Shown in pieces: positions 1-9,800 of a stretch of 28,029 bases of DNA. Location: contig CAZDUX010000030.1 in NCBI GenBank assembly GCA_964508715.1, positions 1-28,029 on the forward strand, in the 5' to 3' direction. The notes beneath the pieces were generated by a model. The model had not been told where the DNA came from. It did not search any database and worked only from the letters and a program-made list of their open reading frames with translations. Position 1 is the stretch's first letter, and each line of letters begins with the position of its first letter. Source of the stretch: JAKALX01 sp964508715. Lineage in GTDB: Bacteria; Chloroflexota; Dehalococcoidia; Tepidiformales; Tepidiformaceae. Position numbers and translations under genes: made by a program.

Positions 1-341
1 ATGCCCCACAAAGAGGGGCAGATGGCCCGCGAGTGGCCAAAATCCGTCGCCAGGATCCCGCGCACCCGGCGTCAATAGCCACCCAGCCCCGTCTCTGCCG
101 TCCTGGGCGTCTATGAACGCCAATGATCAGCGAATCCTTAGATGGTGAGTAGCCTCTCGGCCCACAGCCACCGAGGCCTCTGCTTCGCGCGCGAGCGTTG
201 AACAACCGCATGAGACCAACGATCTGGGCGGGTTCCCCATGCCTGGCTGTGATTGAAGCAGCAGTGCGACATAATTTGTCTCGGTCGCCAGCTATCTATC
301 ACAGTCGTACTATCTGCACCCAGTTGAGACAGGAGCGTTCG
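1..341. other. Upstream region of the defence operon, no clear gene
   Basis: One frame is open from the window edge to a TAG at 76-78. It could be the last 25 codons of a gene that starts outside the window, but nothing in it is recognisable. The reading frame of the ATPase also stays open upstream of 342. That extension does not resemble the start of the family, so I read it as untranslated leader. A possible -10 box CATAAT lies at 270-275 with only a poor -35 match (TGTGAT, 248-253), which would give a leader of about 60 nt. I see no tRNA, integrase or SAM riboswitch here. Confidence 0.4.
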
Positions 342-3293
342 ATGGGCGACAACGTGATCACGGCCTGCATTCCGAGAGACGAAGTGCTCCACGGGCAACT
401 CGACGACGCCATCTTTGCCGCGAATTTGGATGACCTGGTCCACGGAGTCGCGAAGCCCGTCTACCTGGACCCGGCGACCTTCTTCGCCAACACCCACCCC
501 GCGCGGCCTCTTACGCTCATCGCATCACGGGTCTTCGAACACCTTCGTGATGCCGCGAAGGCAGGTACCTTCATCCGGCTCAGCACCGGCTTCGGCGGCG
601 GGAAGACTCACGCCCTTATGACCCTGTGGCACCTCGCGAAGAACTCCGGCGACGCCAGCCTTGGGACGGACATCGTGCCTGCTGTGTCGCGGCCGCCAAA
701 AGTCACCGTTGTCGCCGTGGACTGTGGACGTGCCGGGCGCCCGAACTTCTCCATTCATGTCGAACCCAACGGCGAGTCCGTCACAACCCACAGCCTCTGG
801 GGCGAGATCGCCTATCAACTCGGCGGGAGGGCTGCCGTCGACGCCCTCGGTGAAGGCGAGCGAGCCGACCGGAACCCGAGCCAGCAGGAACTTCTCCGGC
901 TCTTTCCGGAAGGGCCGGTGCTCATCCTCATCGACGAGATGGTCATCTATATGGCAGGGGCGAACGAGCAGGAGCGCGGCAACCTGCTCGACTTCGTGAA
1001 CAAGCTCATCGGCATCTGCACCAACCGCCCACAGACGGCGCTGCTCATCTCCGACCCGGCGCAGCAGGCAGTCTACGCGCAGGAAAGCGCCAGGCTGATG
1101 AAGGAGATGGAGGCGGCCCGCGACCTCGACCAGATCACCGGACGGACTGCGACTGATGAGGACCCGATCGGCGATGAGTCGTCCGCCGTCATCAACCGCC
1201 GCCTCTTCAAGAGTATCGATCGGAACGGCGCCGACGAGACTGCCGGCGAATACCACAGCCTCTATGAACGACTCCTCGCTGATCCTTCCGGCCGTCTCGT
1301 GCCTGAGGAAGCGACGCGCTCCGAGTACCGCGACCTCATCGTTCGCAACTACCCGTTCCACCCATCCCTGATGCGGACCACCCGTGACCGCCTGAGTACG
1401 ATCCCTGAGTACAACAGAAGCCGTGGCACCCTGCGCCTCTTCGCGAAGATCCTGCGAAACGTCTACGACCGGGGTTTGGACGTCTCGCTGATCACGGCCG
1501 GCGAGGTCGACTTCTCCGACCCGGAAATCTCCAGCGAACTCCTCCATCGCCTGAATCGAGACGCGTTCTCCGGTGCCGTGAATACGGACCTGGGTGAGCA
1601 CTGCGACGAGCTCGATGTAGGCGCCGACCGCGGCGTGCACACGCGAGTCGCATCCGCCCTGCTGCTCGAGAGCCTGACCGGCGAAAGCAACGCTGGCTTC
1701 AACAAGCATGAGCTCACGCTGGCGGTCGTGCGGCCCGATGAGGCGGGGAACGAGCCCGGTGACGCCGTGGAACGCTTGCTCGGGACGTGCTGGTACACCT
1801 ACCGGATGGACAGCGGAACGGGCTTCCAGTTCCGCGTTGAACCGAACGTCAACCAGATGATCGCCGGCCGTGCGCCACTCGTGGCTGAGGAGGACGCCCG
1901 CGCTCGCGTCCGCTCCGAAGTCCAGGCCTATTTCCAGGGGCCGGTCTTCAAAGTCGTCGCCTGGCCCCAAAACGCCCGGCAGGTGCCCGACAGCGCAAGG
2001 CTGCAGCTGGCGCTCTGCGAGAGCATCGAGGTTGCCCGCAAGGTCACATCCCTGGCCAACGACGAGGACCCCGCCGCGGAGCAGCCACGCCAGTTCCGGA
2101 ATGCCATCGTCGCCGTCGCACCGGCCGACGACCCTTACCAGAACGCCGTTCGTGCCGCGCGGCGCCTCCTCGCTGCCCAGGAGATCAACAAGGAGCACCA
2201 GGGCGAATCGGGTAAGAGCATCCGCGACCAGCTCGCGCCAATCGTCACGGGTGTTACTCGCGAGGTTGGCTTCCAGGCCCGCCGGGCCCTCTCCAATGTG
2301 GTCCTTGCCGACGGACAGGTGCGACCGATCGAGGAAAAGTACCTCGTCTCTTCGGAGAACATGTTCTCGGCGACCACCGGCCAGTCGAACCTTCGTGAGT
2401 TCCTCCAGTCGAAGCAGCTCATCTACCAGCCCGGGGCAAAGCTCGACACCGACCTCTACATCCAGCAGATCGTCTCGGGCGCCACACCGTCCGTGCACGC
2501 CCCGGGCGCCTACTCCGGCCGCTCCCTCCATGAGCGGCTACTGTCGCGCCAGGGCCTCCGCGTGGTGCCCGATGAAAGCGTGACCCGCAATTCGATTATC
2601 GCGGGTGTCACTGCCGGACGGCTTGTCGTCCGCACGGAAGACGGGAGTGCCTACGATGCCACCGGGGCGGTGGTTGGGACTCCCACACAGCGGGAGCGCC
2701 GCAACGCGATTGCTCTTCCGCCCGGCTTCCCGCTCACCGACGGCACGCTTATCGCGCTTGCCGGCGAGGCGATAACCCGGGAGTGGCTCGAGGAGACCGC
2801 GAAGCCTGAGCCACCCGATGGGCCGCCTCCACCACCGCCACCTCCTCCTCCGCTCAACAAAACGTCGAAGTGGGAACAGGCGCACGAGTGGGCGGAGGCT
2901 GGCCGTGCGCTCCGGCGGCTCACGTTCAGCACCGGAACGGCATCGTCCGCAATGACCCTCTCGACGCTCGCACAGCCGTTCGGTGCCAACACGCTCAAAG
3001 TGACGGTGGGCTGCCAGGGGACAGGAAAGAATAACTCCGGGAGCTTCAAGCTCCTGATCGAAGATGTGCTGATCACGCACCCCACGAATCCGCTTGGAAT
3101 GGCGATGACCATCTACAACAGCCTCGACGAGGCGAGCCGCACGTTTACGGCACGGGTACTGCTCGACTTCAGTACGGCAGGGCGCACGGGCCTTGCGGAT
3201 ACACTCGACAAGGCCCGGCAAGCCGCGGCGGCAGATGTGACCATCGAAGCCGAATTCGTGCCCGCCACCACGCCCCAGGAGAAACTGCTCTGA
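342..3293 (+). CDS. DUF499-family AAA ATPase (COG1483 type), defence-island ATPase
   Basis: A 983-aa protein. The ATG at 342 is chosen over an upstream in-frame ATG at 198 because AGGAG at 331-335 is well placed, and because the sequence from here (CxPRDxVL, then DDAIFAANLDDLVHG) looks like a DUF499 N-terminus. The nucleotide-binding loop STGFGGGKTH is at residues 81-90, and a hydrophobic strand ending in LIDE (Walker B) is near 193-200. A polyproline linker (about residues 824-838) separates the ATPase body from a C-terminal domain of roughly 140 residues. Families of this type occur beside DUF1156 methyltransferases and large helicases in defence islands, as here. It probably powers remodelling or recruitment within that complex, but its biochemical role is not established. 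The stop overlaps the next start by one base (TGATG), which implies translational coupling. Confidence 0.88.
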   Translation: MGDNVITACIPRDEVLHGQLDDAIFAANLDDLVHGVAKPVYLDPATFFANTHPARPLTLIASRVFEHLRDAAKAGTFIRLSTGFGGGKTHALMTLWHLAKNSGDASLGTDIVPAVSRPPKVTVVAVDCGRAGRPNFSIHVEPNGESVTTHSLWGEIAYQLGGRAAVDALGEGERADRNPSQQELLRLFPEGPVLILIDEMVIYMAGANEQERGNLLDFVNKLIGICTNRPQTALLISDPAQQAVYAQESARLMKEMEAARDLDQITGRTATDEDPIGDESSAVINRRLFKSIDRNGADETAGEYHSLYERLLADPSGRLVPEEATRSEYRDLIVRNYPFHPSLMRTTRDRLSTIPEYNRSRGTLRLFAKILRNVYDRGLDVSLITAGEVDFSDPEISSELLHRLNRDAFSGAVNTDLGEHCDELDVGADRGVHTRVASALLLESLTGESNAGFNKHELTLAVVRPDEAGNEPGDAVERLLGTCWYTYRMDSGTGFQFRVEPNVNQMIAGRAPLVAEEDARARVRSEVQAYFQGPVFKVVAWPQNARQVPDSARLQLALCESIEVARKVTSLANDEDPAAEQPRQFRNAIVAVAPADDPYQNAVRAARRLLAAQEINKEHQGESGKSIRDQLAPIVTGVTREVGFQARRALSNVVLADGQVRPIEEKYLVSSENMFSATTGQSNLREFLQSKQLIYQPGAKLDTDLYIQQIVSGATPSVHAPGAYSGRSLHERLLSRQGLRVVPDESVTRNSIIAGVTAGRLVVRTEDGSAYDATGAVVGTPTQRERRNAIALPPGFPLTDGTLIALAGEAITREWLEETAKPEPPDGPPPPPPPPPPLNKTSKWEQAHEWAEAGRALRRLTFSTGTASSAMTLSTLAQPFGANTLKVTVGCQGTGKNNSGSFKLLIEDVLITHPTNPLGMAMTIYNSLDEASRTFTARVLLDFSTAGRTGLADTLDKARQAAAADVTIEAEFVPATTPQEKLL

Positions 3294-3796
3294 TGGCTGC
3301 CGTCGCCGCGAAGAAGAAGTCCGGCCGCAACCCGTTCGCACGCAAGCTTCGCACGGCGCCCTTCGCCCTGCGCATCGTCCGCCGGGCCGGGGGCGATGCC
3401 GCCATCATCTACCGCAGGAAGGCCGTCCCGGGAGCCACGAGGGCTTCGCGCACGGCTCCAGAGCGGCTCGTTAGCGTCGCCTCGCTTGCACCGCTACCGT
3501 ATGGCGTCGCCATTCCGCTGGCGCGTGCCGCGCTCCGTGCCAGCCTCGAAACCTCCGCTCCGCCACGGCTGCAGCCGGGGCCGGCTCTCCCGCTCGACCA
3601 CGATTGGGGCGTGCGCCTCGCCTGCTTTGCCCGCATCTCCAGCGGCCTGCGCGATGTCGACCGCCTGTCGCGGGCAGCTGCAGCATTGCAGAACGCCAGC
3701 GGCGCCGAGGCCGCCTGGTGGCTCGGACTGATGGACCGCGAGGATGGTGCTCGCGCCGTCCGCGCCCTGCGCATCCTGACTGAAGCGACCGTTTGA
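3293..3796 (+). CDS. Small conserved partner protein of the DUF499/DUF1156 operon
   Basis: A 167-aa protein whose ATG shares one base with the stop of the ATPase gene. The N-terminal 35 residues are strongly basic (AKKKSGRNPFARKLR). The rest is rich in Ala, Arg and Leu and looks helical, with no signal peptide, membrane segment or catalytic motif that I recognise. Operons of this class often carry a short protein of unknown function between the ATPase and the methyltransferase, and I assign it by position only. The basic N-terminus could contact DNA, but that is a guess. Base composition and codon use match its neighbours. Confidence 0.75.
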   Translation: MAAVAAKKKSGRNPFARKLRTAPFALRIVRRAGGDAAIIYRRKAVPGATRASRTAPERLVSVASLAPLPYGVAIPLARAALRASLETSAPPRLQPGPALPLDHDWGVRLACFARISSGLRDVDRLSRAAAALQNASGAEAAWWLGLMDREDGARAVRALRILTEATV

Positions 3797-3806
3797 GGAG
3801 CGAGCC

Positions 3807-6800
3807 ATGACTGCCGTCGAAGAACCCTCCGCCAGCACAGGAGAACAGCACATCCAGCCGCGGCTGCTCATCGAGGAGTGGTTGCCGGCCACGGCTATCG
3901 GCGTGGAATGCATCCGCGAACGGAGCACAGGGCAACAGCCGCCTCATGCCCGGCTCCACGTCTGGTGGGCACGGCGCCCCCTGGCAGCGGCGCGCGCCGC
4001 CGTGCTCGCATCGGTCCTGCCCGCCGAGTTCGACCGCGCCGCCTTCGAGCGCCTGCTGGGGTTCGACGCCCCATCGGAAGCGATCGTTCGGGGTCAGGAG
4101 TTGCTGCAGTGGGCTCGGACCGTTGGGCGCCAGGTTCCGAACCCCCACGGAAAGCGCGCGTTCAGCAACACGCTCCCGGAGCCCCACCTGAACGCGGCCC
4201 ACCACGCCATGAAACAGCTCTGGGGCGAACTCCCGGCAGTGATCGACCCGATGGCGGGCGGTGGCTCAATCCCGCTCGAATCGGCGCGGCTCGGATTGCC
4301 CACCCTCGCCAATGAGTACAACCCGGTCGCCTGCGCGGTACTCGAAGCCACCATCGACTATCCGTTCCGTTTCGGGCCGGAGCTTGCCGAGCGTGCACGA
4401 AAATGGGGTAGCATCCTTCGTGAGCGGTTCGTGCAGCGAATGCAGCGCTTCTACCCTGATGTAGGTGCACTGCCGACCCATACCTACATCTTCGCCCGTA
4501 CCGTCCCCTGCCCCGACACGGGCGCACCTACGCCGCTCGTGCCCGACTGGCACCTGAGCAAGCCGAAGAGCGGCACGCCGGTCGTCGCCGAGCCCGTAGT
4601 GGACCACGCGGCGAAGAGCTGGACGGTGCGCATCCGCGAGATCGGCCGCGCGGCCGGACAGCTCCCTGCCGCGCCGAAGCCGACGTACGTCCGCGGCAAG
4701 GCCACCTCGATCTTCACCGGCGCCGTCATCGACGGCGAATACATCAAGGCGATGGCAAAGCAAAGGAAGCTCGGGAGCCAGCTCTACGCTGTCGTCCTCA
4801 AGGGCGCACAGGGGCTCGACTACCGGCCCGCCGAGCAGGCCGACCTCACAGCCCTCGCCGCGGCTGAAGCCGAGCTCGCCCGCCTGCGCCCCACCTGGGA
4901 GCGCGACAACATTATCCCGACGGAGCTCTACCCCCGCGTGAGCAGTGAACTCCGGCCGTTGCAGTACGGGATGCCGCGATGGGCCGACATGTTCTCGCCG
5001 CGCCAACTCCTGGCGATGGGCGTCCTCGTCGAGGAGCTGCGCAACCTGCGCCCCGAGATCCTCGAGGCCGAAGGCGAAGAGCAGGGCCGCGCGGTCGAGC
5101 ACCTGCTGGCATTCGTACTGGACAAGTTCCTCAACCATAACGCGCTGCTCGCCTCGTGGGATTCCGGCACTTACGGCATCAGAAGCGTCTTTGACCGGCA
5201 CGATTTCAGTTTCAAACCAACCCCTGCTGAGATGGCTCCCTGTGGAGCTGGAGCCGGGCTGGAGTGGGCGCTTGGCAACGTACTGAAGTCCTGGCGCGAG
5301 CTGGCCGAACTTCCTCGCACGGGTCAGATGGCCACCACCCGGATTACGCTCGGCTCTGCCACGAACCTGGCCAGCGTTGCTGATGCTTCCCTCACCGCCG
5401 TCGTCGTCGACCCGCCGTACGCTGATAACGTCCAATACAGCGAACTCGCCGACTTCTTCTATGTCTGGCTCAAGCGCACCGTCGGCCATCAGCACCCGGA
5501 CTGGTTCAGCTCCTACCTCTGCGACCACTCGGAAGAGGCGGTGGTCAACGCCACCCGCTTCGTGCCCGATTTCGACCCGGATGTGAAGCTGCCCACGGGC
5601 GCGAAGGCCGCCGCGAAGCGTGAGGCAGAGGCGTTCTACCGCGACCTCATGGTCCAGGCCTTCCGCGAAGCGCACCGCATCCTCCGTGACGATGGCGTGC
5701 TCACGGTGATGTTCACCCACAAGCAGCAGTCCGCCTGGGAATCGCTCTTCGGTGCCCTGCTGGAAGCGGGCTTCGTCATCACCGCCACCTGGCCCGTCAA
5801 GACCGAGAGCGAGACGAGCCTGCACATCGCTTCGAAGAATGCGGCCGAGAGCACGGTCATTCTCGTAGCGCGCAAGCGCCCCGCCGGTGCCGGCATCGGC
5901 TACTTCACGCAGGAGATGAAGGACCGCATCCGCGCCGTCGCAAAGGCCAGTGCCGAGCGCCTGCGCAACGATGGCCTGAACGCGGTCGACCAGCTCGTGG
6001 GCTCGTTCGGGCCCGCCATGGAAGTCTTCAGCCGCTACCGCGAGGTCCGGCGCGATACGGGTGAATTAGTCGGTATCGCGGAAGCGCTCGACGAAGCCTC
6101 CGACGCGGTTGTCCAGTGGCGCGTCGAAAAGTTGATGGCGCGAGGAACCGGCGCCGAACTCGCTGGCGTCGAGCCGATGGGTCGCTACCTCGTACTCTGC
6201 TGGGACGTCCTCGCGGCCGCCGAGTTCCGTTTCAACGAGGCGAAGCTCCTCGGCCACGCCGTCGGCCTCAGCCCCGAGGACCTGGTGAAGGCCGGCCTTG
6301 CGGTGAGGAAGTCGCAGAATATCGTTCTCCTCCCCGCGCGCGACCGGCGCCGCGACCAGGCCATCCTCGCGGGCAACATTCCCACGGCCGCGCAGGCGAA
6401 GCAGCTCCACCCAAACGACGCCGAGTTTCGGTCGGCGGCCGACGCCGCTCATGCGCTCGCCATCGCGCATGCCGACGCAGGCGGGGGAGCGGCAGGTATC
6501 GGTGCTGCCCGCGCGCTGGCCAACCGCCACAACTGGCGCGAGAGCTCGGCAGTCGCGCGCCTCGTGCAGGCGCTCGTGCTCTCAGCGCCGAAGGGCGTGC
6601 AGGTCGAGGGCAAGGGCATCACGGCGAAGTACCCGGAGTTCCTCGCCTGGCATAGCCTCCTCCAGCCACTCTGGGGCGTCACGCCGCCCGACTGGAGCGA
6701 GCAGGAGCCGGTACACCGGCAGTTCCCCGGGTTCGCGACCGGGGCTTTCGTGCCAGAGGACGAGGATGCCGATGACGAAGACATCGAAGACGACGAGTCC

Positions 6801-6812
6801 GGGGACGACTAG
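3807..6812 (+). CDS. DUF1156 adenine-specific DNA methyltransferase (COG1743 type)
   Basis: A 1001-aa protein with GAGGAG at 3795-3800 upstream of the ATG. The N-terminus (LIEEWLPATAIGVECIRERS, then HARLHVWWARRPLAAARAAV) is the DUF1156 signature. A SAM-binding motif I, DPMAGGGSIPLE, is near residues 147-158. The catalytic motif IV DPPY is near residue 535, followed by ADNVQYSELADFFYVWLKR. The DPPY motif marks an amino-methyltransferase, most likely N6-adenine. A later region, ILRDDGVLTVMFTHK, fits the methyltransferase fold. The C-terminus is acidic (DEDADDEDIEDDESGDD). It would use SAM to mark host DNA as self within the system, and the target sequence cannot be read from the protein. No nuclease domain is visible. 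The neighbouring operon carries SAM riboswitches, which makes this SAM-consuming enzyme especially relevant. Confidence 0.9.
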   Translation: MTAVEEPSASTGEQHIQPRLLIEEWLPATAIGVECIRERSTGQQPPHARLHVWWARRPLAAARAAVLASVLPAEFDRAAFERLLGFDAPSEAIVRGQELLQWARTVGRQVPNPHGKRAFSNTLPEPHLNAAHHAMKQLWGELPAVIDPMAGGGSIPLESARLGLPTLANEYNPVACAVLEATIDYPFRFGPELAERARKWGSILRERFVQRMQRFYPDVGALPTHTYIFARTVPCPDTGAPTPLVPDWHLSKPKSGTPVVAEPVVDHAAKSWTVRIREIGRAAGQLPAAPKPTYVRGKATSIFTGAVIDGEYIKAMAKQRKLGSQLYAVVLKGAQGLDYRPAEQADLTALAAAEAELARLRPTWERDNIIPTELYPRVSSELRPLQYGMPRWADMFSPRQLLAMGVLVEELRNLRPEILEAEGEEQGRAVEHLLAFVLDKFLNHNALLASWDSGTYGIRSVFDRHDFSFKPTPAEMAPCGAGAGLEWALGNVLKSWRELAELPRTGQMATTRITLGSATNLASVADASLTAVVVDPPYADNVQYSELADFFYVWLKRTVGHQHPDWFSSYLCDHSEEAVVNATRFVPDFDPDVKLPTGAKAAAKREAEAFYRDLMVQAFREAHRILRDDGVLTVMFTHKQQSAWESLFGALLEAGFVITATWPVKTESETSLHIASKNAAESTVILVARKRPAGAGIGYFTQEMKDRIRAVAKASAERLRNDGLNAVDQLVGSFGPAMEVFSRYREVRRDTGELVGIAEALDEASDAVVQWRVEKLMARGTGAELAGVEPMGRYLVLCWDVLAAAEFRFNEAKLLGHAVGLSPEDLVKAGLAVRKSQNIVLLPARDRRRDQAILAGNIPTAAQAKQLHPNDAEFRSAADAAHALAIAHADAGGGAAGIGAARALANRHNWRESSAVARLVQALVLSAPKGVQVEGKGITAKYPEFLAWHSLLQPLWGVTPPDWSEQEPVHRQFPGFATGAFVPEDEDADDEDIEDDESGDD

Positions 6813-6815
6813 CTG

Positions 6816-9800
6816 ATGGGCCGGCTGCGGGAGCGGAAGTGGGAGCGGTTCCTGTGGGCGCCCGACCCTGCGCTCGTGCGCGGGCTCTACGAGCCCGCGT
6901 TGTCGGTTGCCAGCCGGTACGACCGCTGCTGCGCCTACTTCTCGAGCTCGGTGCTCGCCGCTGCTGCGCGTGGTTTCGGCCCCTTCCTCGAACACCTGTT
7001 GGAGCTGGGTGATGCGGCTCCGCGTCCGGCTATTCGCCTCCTCGTGAATGAGGAACTGCAGGAGCAGGATGTCCGCGCCTTGCAGGAGCGACACGACACG
7101 AGCGGCATCGCAAAGCTCCTCGAGGAGCGCCTCGTCCCGGCCCGTACCGCGCTCGAACAGCACCGGCTCGATGTGCTCACCTACCTTTACGCGCAGGGGT
7201 TCCTCGACATCCGGGTCGGAGTCATGCGCCAGAGCCTCGGCGTCATGCACTCCAAGTTCGGGCTCGTCTACGACGATGCCGGTGATGCGGTCGTCTTCCG
7301 CGGCAGTGGCAACGAAACAGTGTCGGGGCTCCGGGGGAACTTCGAGCAACTCGAGATCACGGGCTCATGGGATGACCCGGTAGGCTTCGAGCACTACCGC
7401 GACCAGTTCGAACGGCTCTGGAAGAACGAGCACCCCGACGTGAAGGCGGTCGACTTGCCGGAAGCTGTCCGCGACCACCTCGTGCGGCTCGCACCGTCCG
7501 AACCGCCTGCACCTGAGGAGCGGCTCCATCGCGAGATCCTCGAAGCAGCGATGAAGTGGCAGTTCATAGCGGCTGCGCTCTACCTCGTGGGCCCCTCCGG
7601 CGAGGCCGCCTGTGATGCGACTGCGTTCGTTGATCCCTGGCCGCACCAGCGGCGCGTCGTCGATGAGACAGTGGCAGCATGGCCCGATGGCCGGCTGCTC
7701 TGCGATGAGGTGGGTATGGGGAAAACCATCGAGGCCATCCTCATCCTGCGCCGGTTATTCCATGGGCGCGGTGTCCGCCGGGTGCTGTTCCTGCTGCCAG
7801 CAGGTCTGATGCAGCAGTGGCAGGACGAGTTGCGCGAGAAAGGCGGGCTCATCGTCCCCCGGTACGAATCGGGCAAGCTCGTCTGGTACGACGGCCGCGC
7901 GGAAACAATCGCGGGGCTGGGCGCTGCACTCGAACACGACCTGGTGATCGTGAGCAGGGAGCTGGCACGGCTGGAGCAGCACAAGCCGGCGCTCCTCAAC
8001 GCCGAACCCTGGGACCTGGTGCTGGTCGACGAATCGCACGCCGCCCGCCGCGCCAAGCAGGAGGAAACCGAGTTCAACAGCGCCACGCTCCTGCTCGGGC
8101 TGCTACGCGACCTGCAGCTCCAGCGCCAGGCTCGTTCACTCCTGCTGCTCAGCGCTACACCGATGCAGACGCATCCCTGGGAGCCGTTCGACCTGCTCCA
8201 GGTCCTGGGAGAGGGTGGCGAGTGGCTCGCAGACTTCGCGAATGTGCGGACGTACTACAATGCCGCAGCATCCCTTGGCCGTGGCGTCGAATGCAGCGAA
8301 CAGACGGTAAACCGGACGGCTCGGCTCATCGCATTGGACGGTCGATATGCTCCCCCGCCGGCGAACCCCGCACTCGACCCTGCCAACGAAAGCGATGTGG
8401 AACAGGTTCTCGCCTGGTCACTCTCGCCCGACCGTCCGCGGCTCGCGAACTGGCTGCGAGATGAGGCGCCGCTCGCTCGCCGCATGCACAGGAACACGCG
8501 CGACACACTGAGGCGCTACTACGAGCGTGGGCTGCTCCAGAGCCCGCCACCCGTCCGTATCGTCGAGGACGTGCGCTTCGACTACGAGAACGAGGACGAG
8601 CGAGAGCTGTACCTCGCGGTGGGCCGTTACATCGACCGGCGCTTCGAAGAGCTGGAGCAGGAGAAGGCAGGCAAGGGCTTCGTGATGACGATCTACCGGC
8701 GCAGAGCCTCGAGCTCGCCGCAGGCCCTACGCCGCAGTCTCGAGCGGCGCCGCGAAGGTCTGCTTCGGGTGCTGGCAGAGGACCCGACCGAGCAGGAGCT
8801 CGGCCGGGAAGACATCTCGAGCTACGACTTCGACGACGCGGGTGAGGGTTTCACCGATGCGCAGGGTGCACCAATCCGGGTGTCCCGCGGTCTGCCGGAA
8901 GACCCTGCTGTCGCCGCACACGAGCTGAACGAGGTCGATGGACTCCTCAATCGGCTCCAGGCGCTTGCAGGGATAGACAGCAAGCGCGACCGGTTCTTCG
9001 ACGTGTATCAGCAGCTCACGAGCGATGGACGCCCGCTGCTCGTGTTCACCGAGGCGGCCGACACGATGGAGTACCTGCGCGACCAGCTGCTGCCCGCGTA
9101 TGGGAGCAGCCTGGCGACTTACAGCGGTGAAGGTGGCTGGCGGTACACCGCGGATGGTTGGGTGCACGTCAGCAAACAGGCGGTGACGGACCTGCTGAAC
9201 ACCGGCGAATTGCGGGCAGTTGTCTGCACAGACGCAGCGAGCGAAGGCCTGAACCTCCAGGCCGCCGCAGCCCTGATCAACTACGACCTCCCGTGGAACC
9301 CCAGCCGGGTGGAGCAGCGAATCGGTCGCATCGACCGCATCGGCCAGAAGTACCCCGACGTGCGTATTGCGAACCTCTTTCTCGAGGACAGCATCGACGA
9401 CCGCGTGTACCAGGTGCTGCGCGAACGCTGCGGCCTGTTCACGCACTTCGTAGGCCAGATGCAGCCTGTGCTCGCAGAGGCGCGGCGAATTCTCCTCGGT
9501 CGAGGCGGCTCGTTGGACACGCTCGTCGCGACTGCTGAGAACGTGGAAACCGACGAGCTTGCAGCCGATGTCTATCGCGAGGACGAGGGGGTTGCCGAGA
9601 ACGTTGCTGCGCCTGCCCTTCGACGGGATGAACTGCTTCAGGAGGTCGAACATGCCCGGGCGGTAGGCGCGACGACGGTCGATCACCTCGACGGCACCAT
9701 TGAGCTCATGCTCGGCACCGACCGGCTTTGGCTCGCAGCGCGCGAGCCCCTGCTCGCGGACAACCCTCGACTCGAGCCACTCACTCCAGCCCATCCACTT

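Noticed and set aside
1..25. The GCCCC/GGGGC hairpin at the left edge as a terminator
   Set aside because: No T run follows on either strand and the upstream gene is not visible.
198..341. A 48-residue N-terminal extension of the DUF499 protein
   Set aside because: The ribosome site and family-like N-terminus point to the ATG at 342, and the extension has no conserved look.
525..2531. A 668-codon open frame on the minus strand inside the DUF499 gene
   Set aside because: Its peptide is the antisense of a well-supported ATPase and has no domain. High-GC genes often leave the opposite strand open.
4266..5825. A 519-codon open frame on the minus strand inside the methyltransferase gene
   Set aside because: It is antisense to the region that carries the DUF1156 protein and DPPY motif, with no recognisable content.
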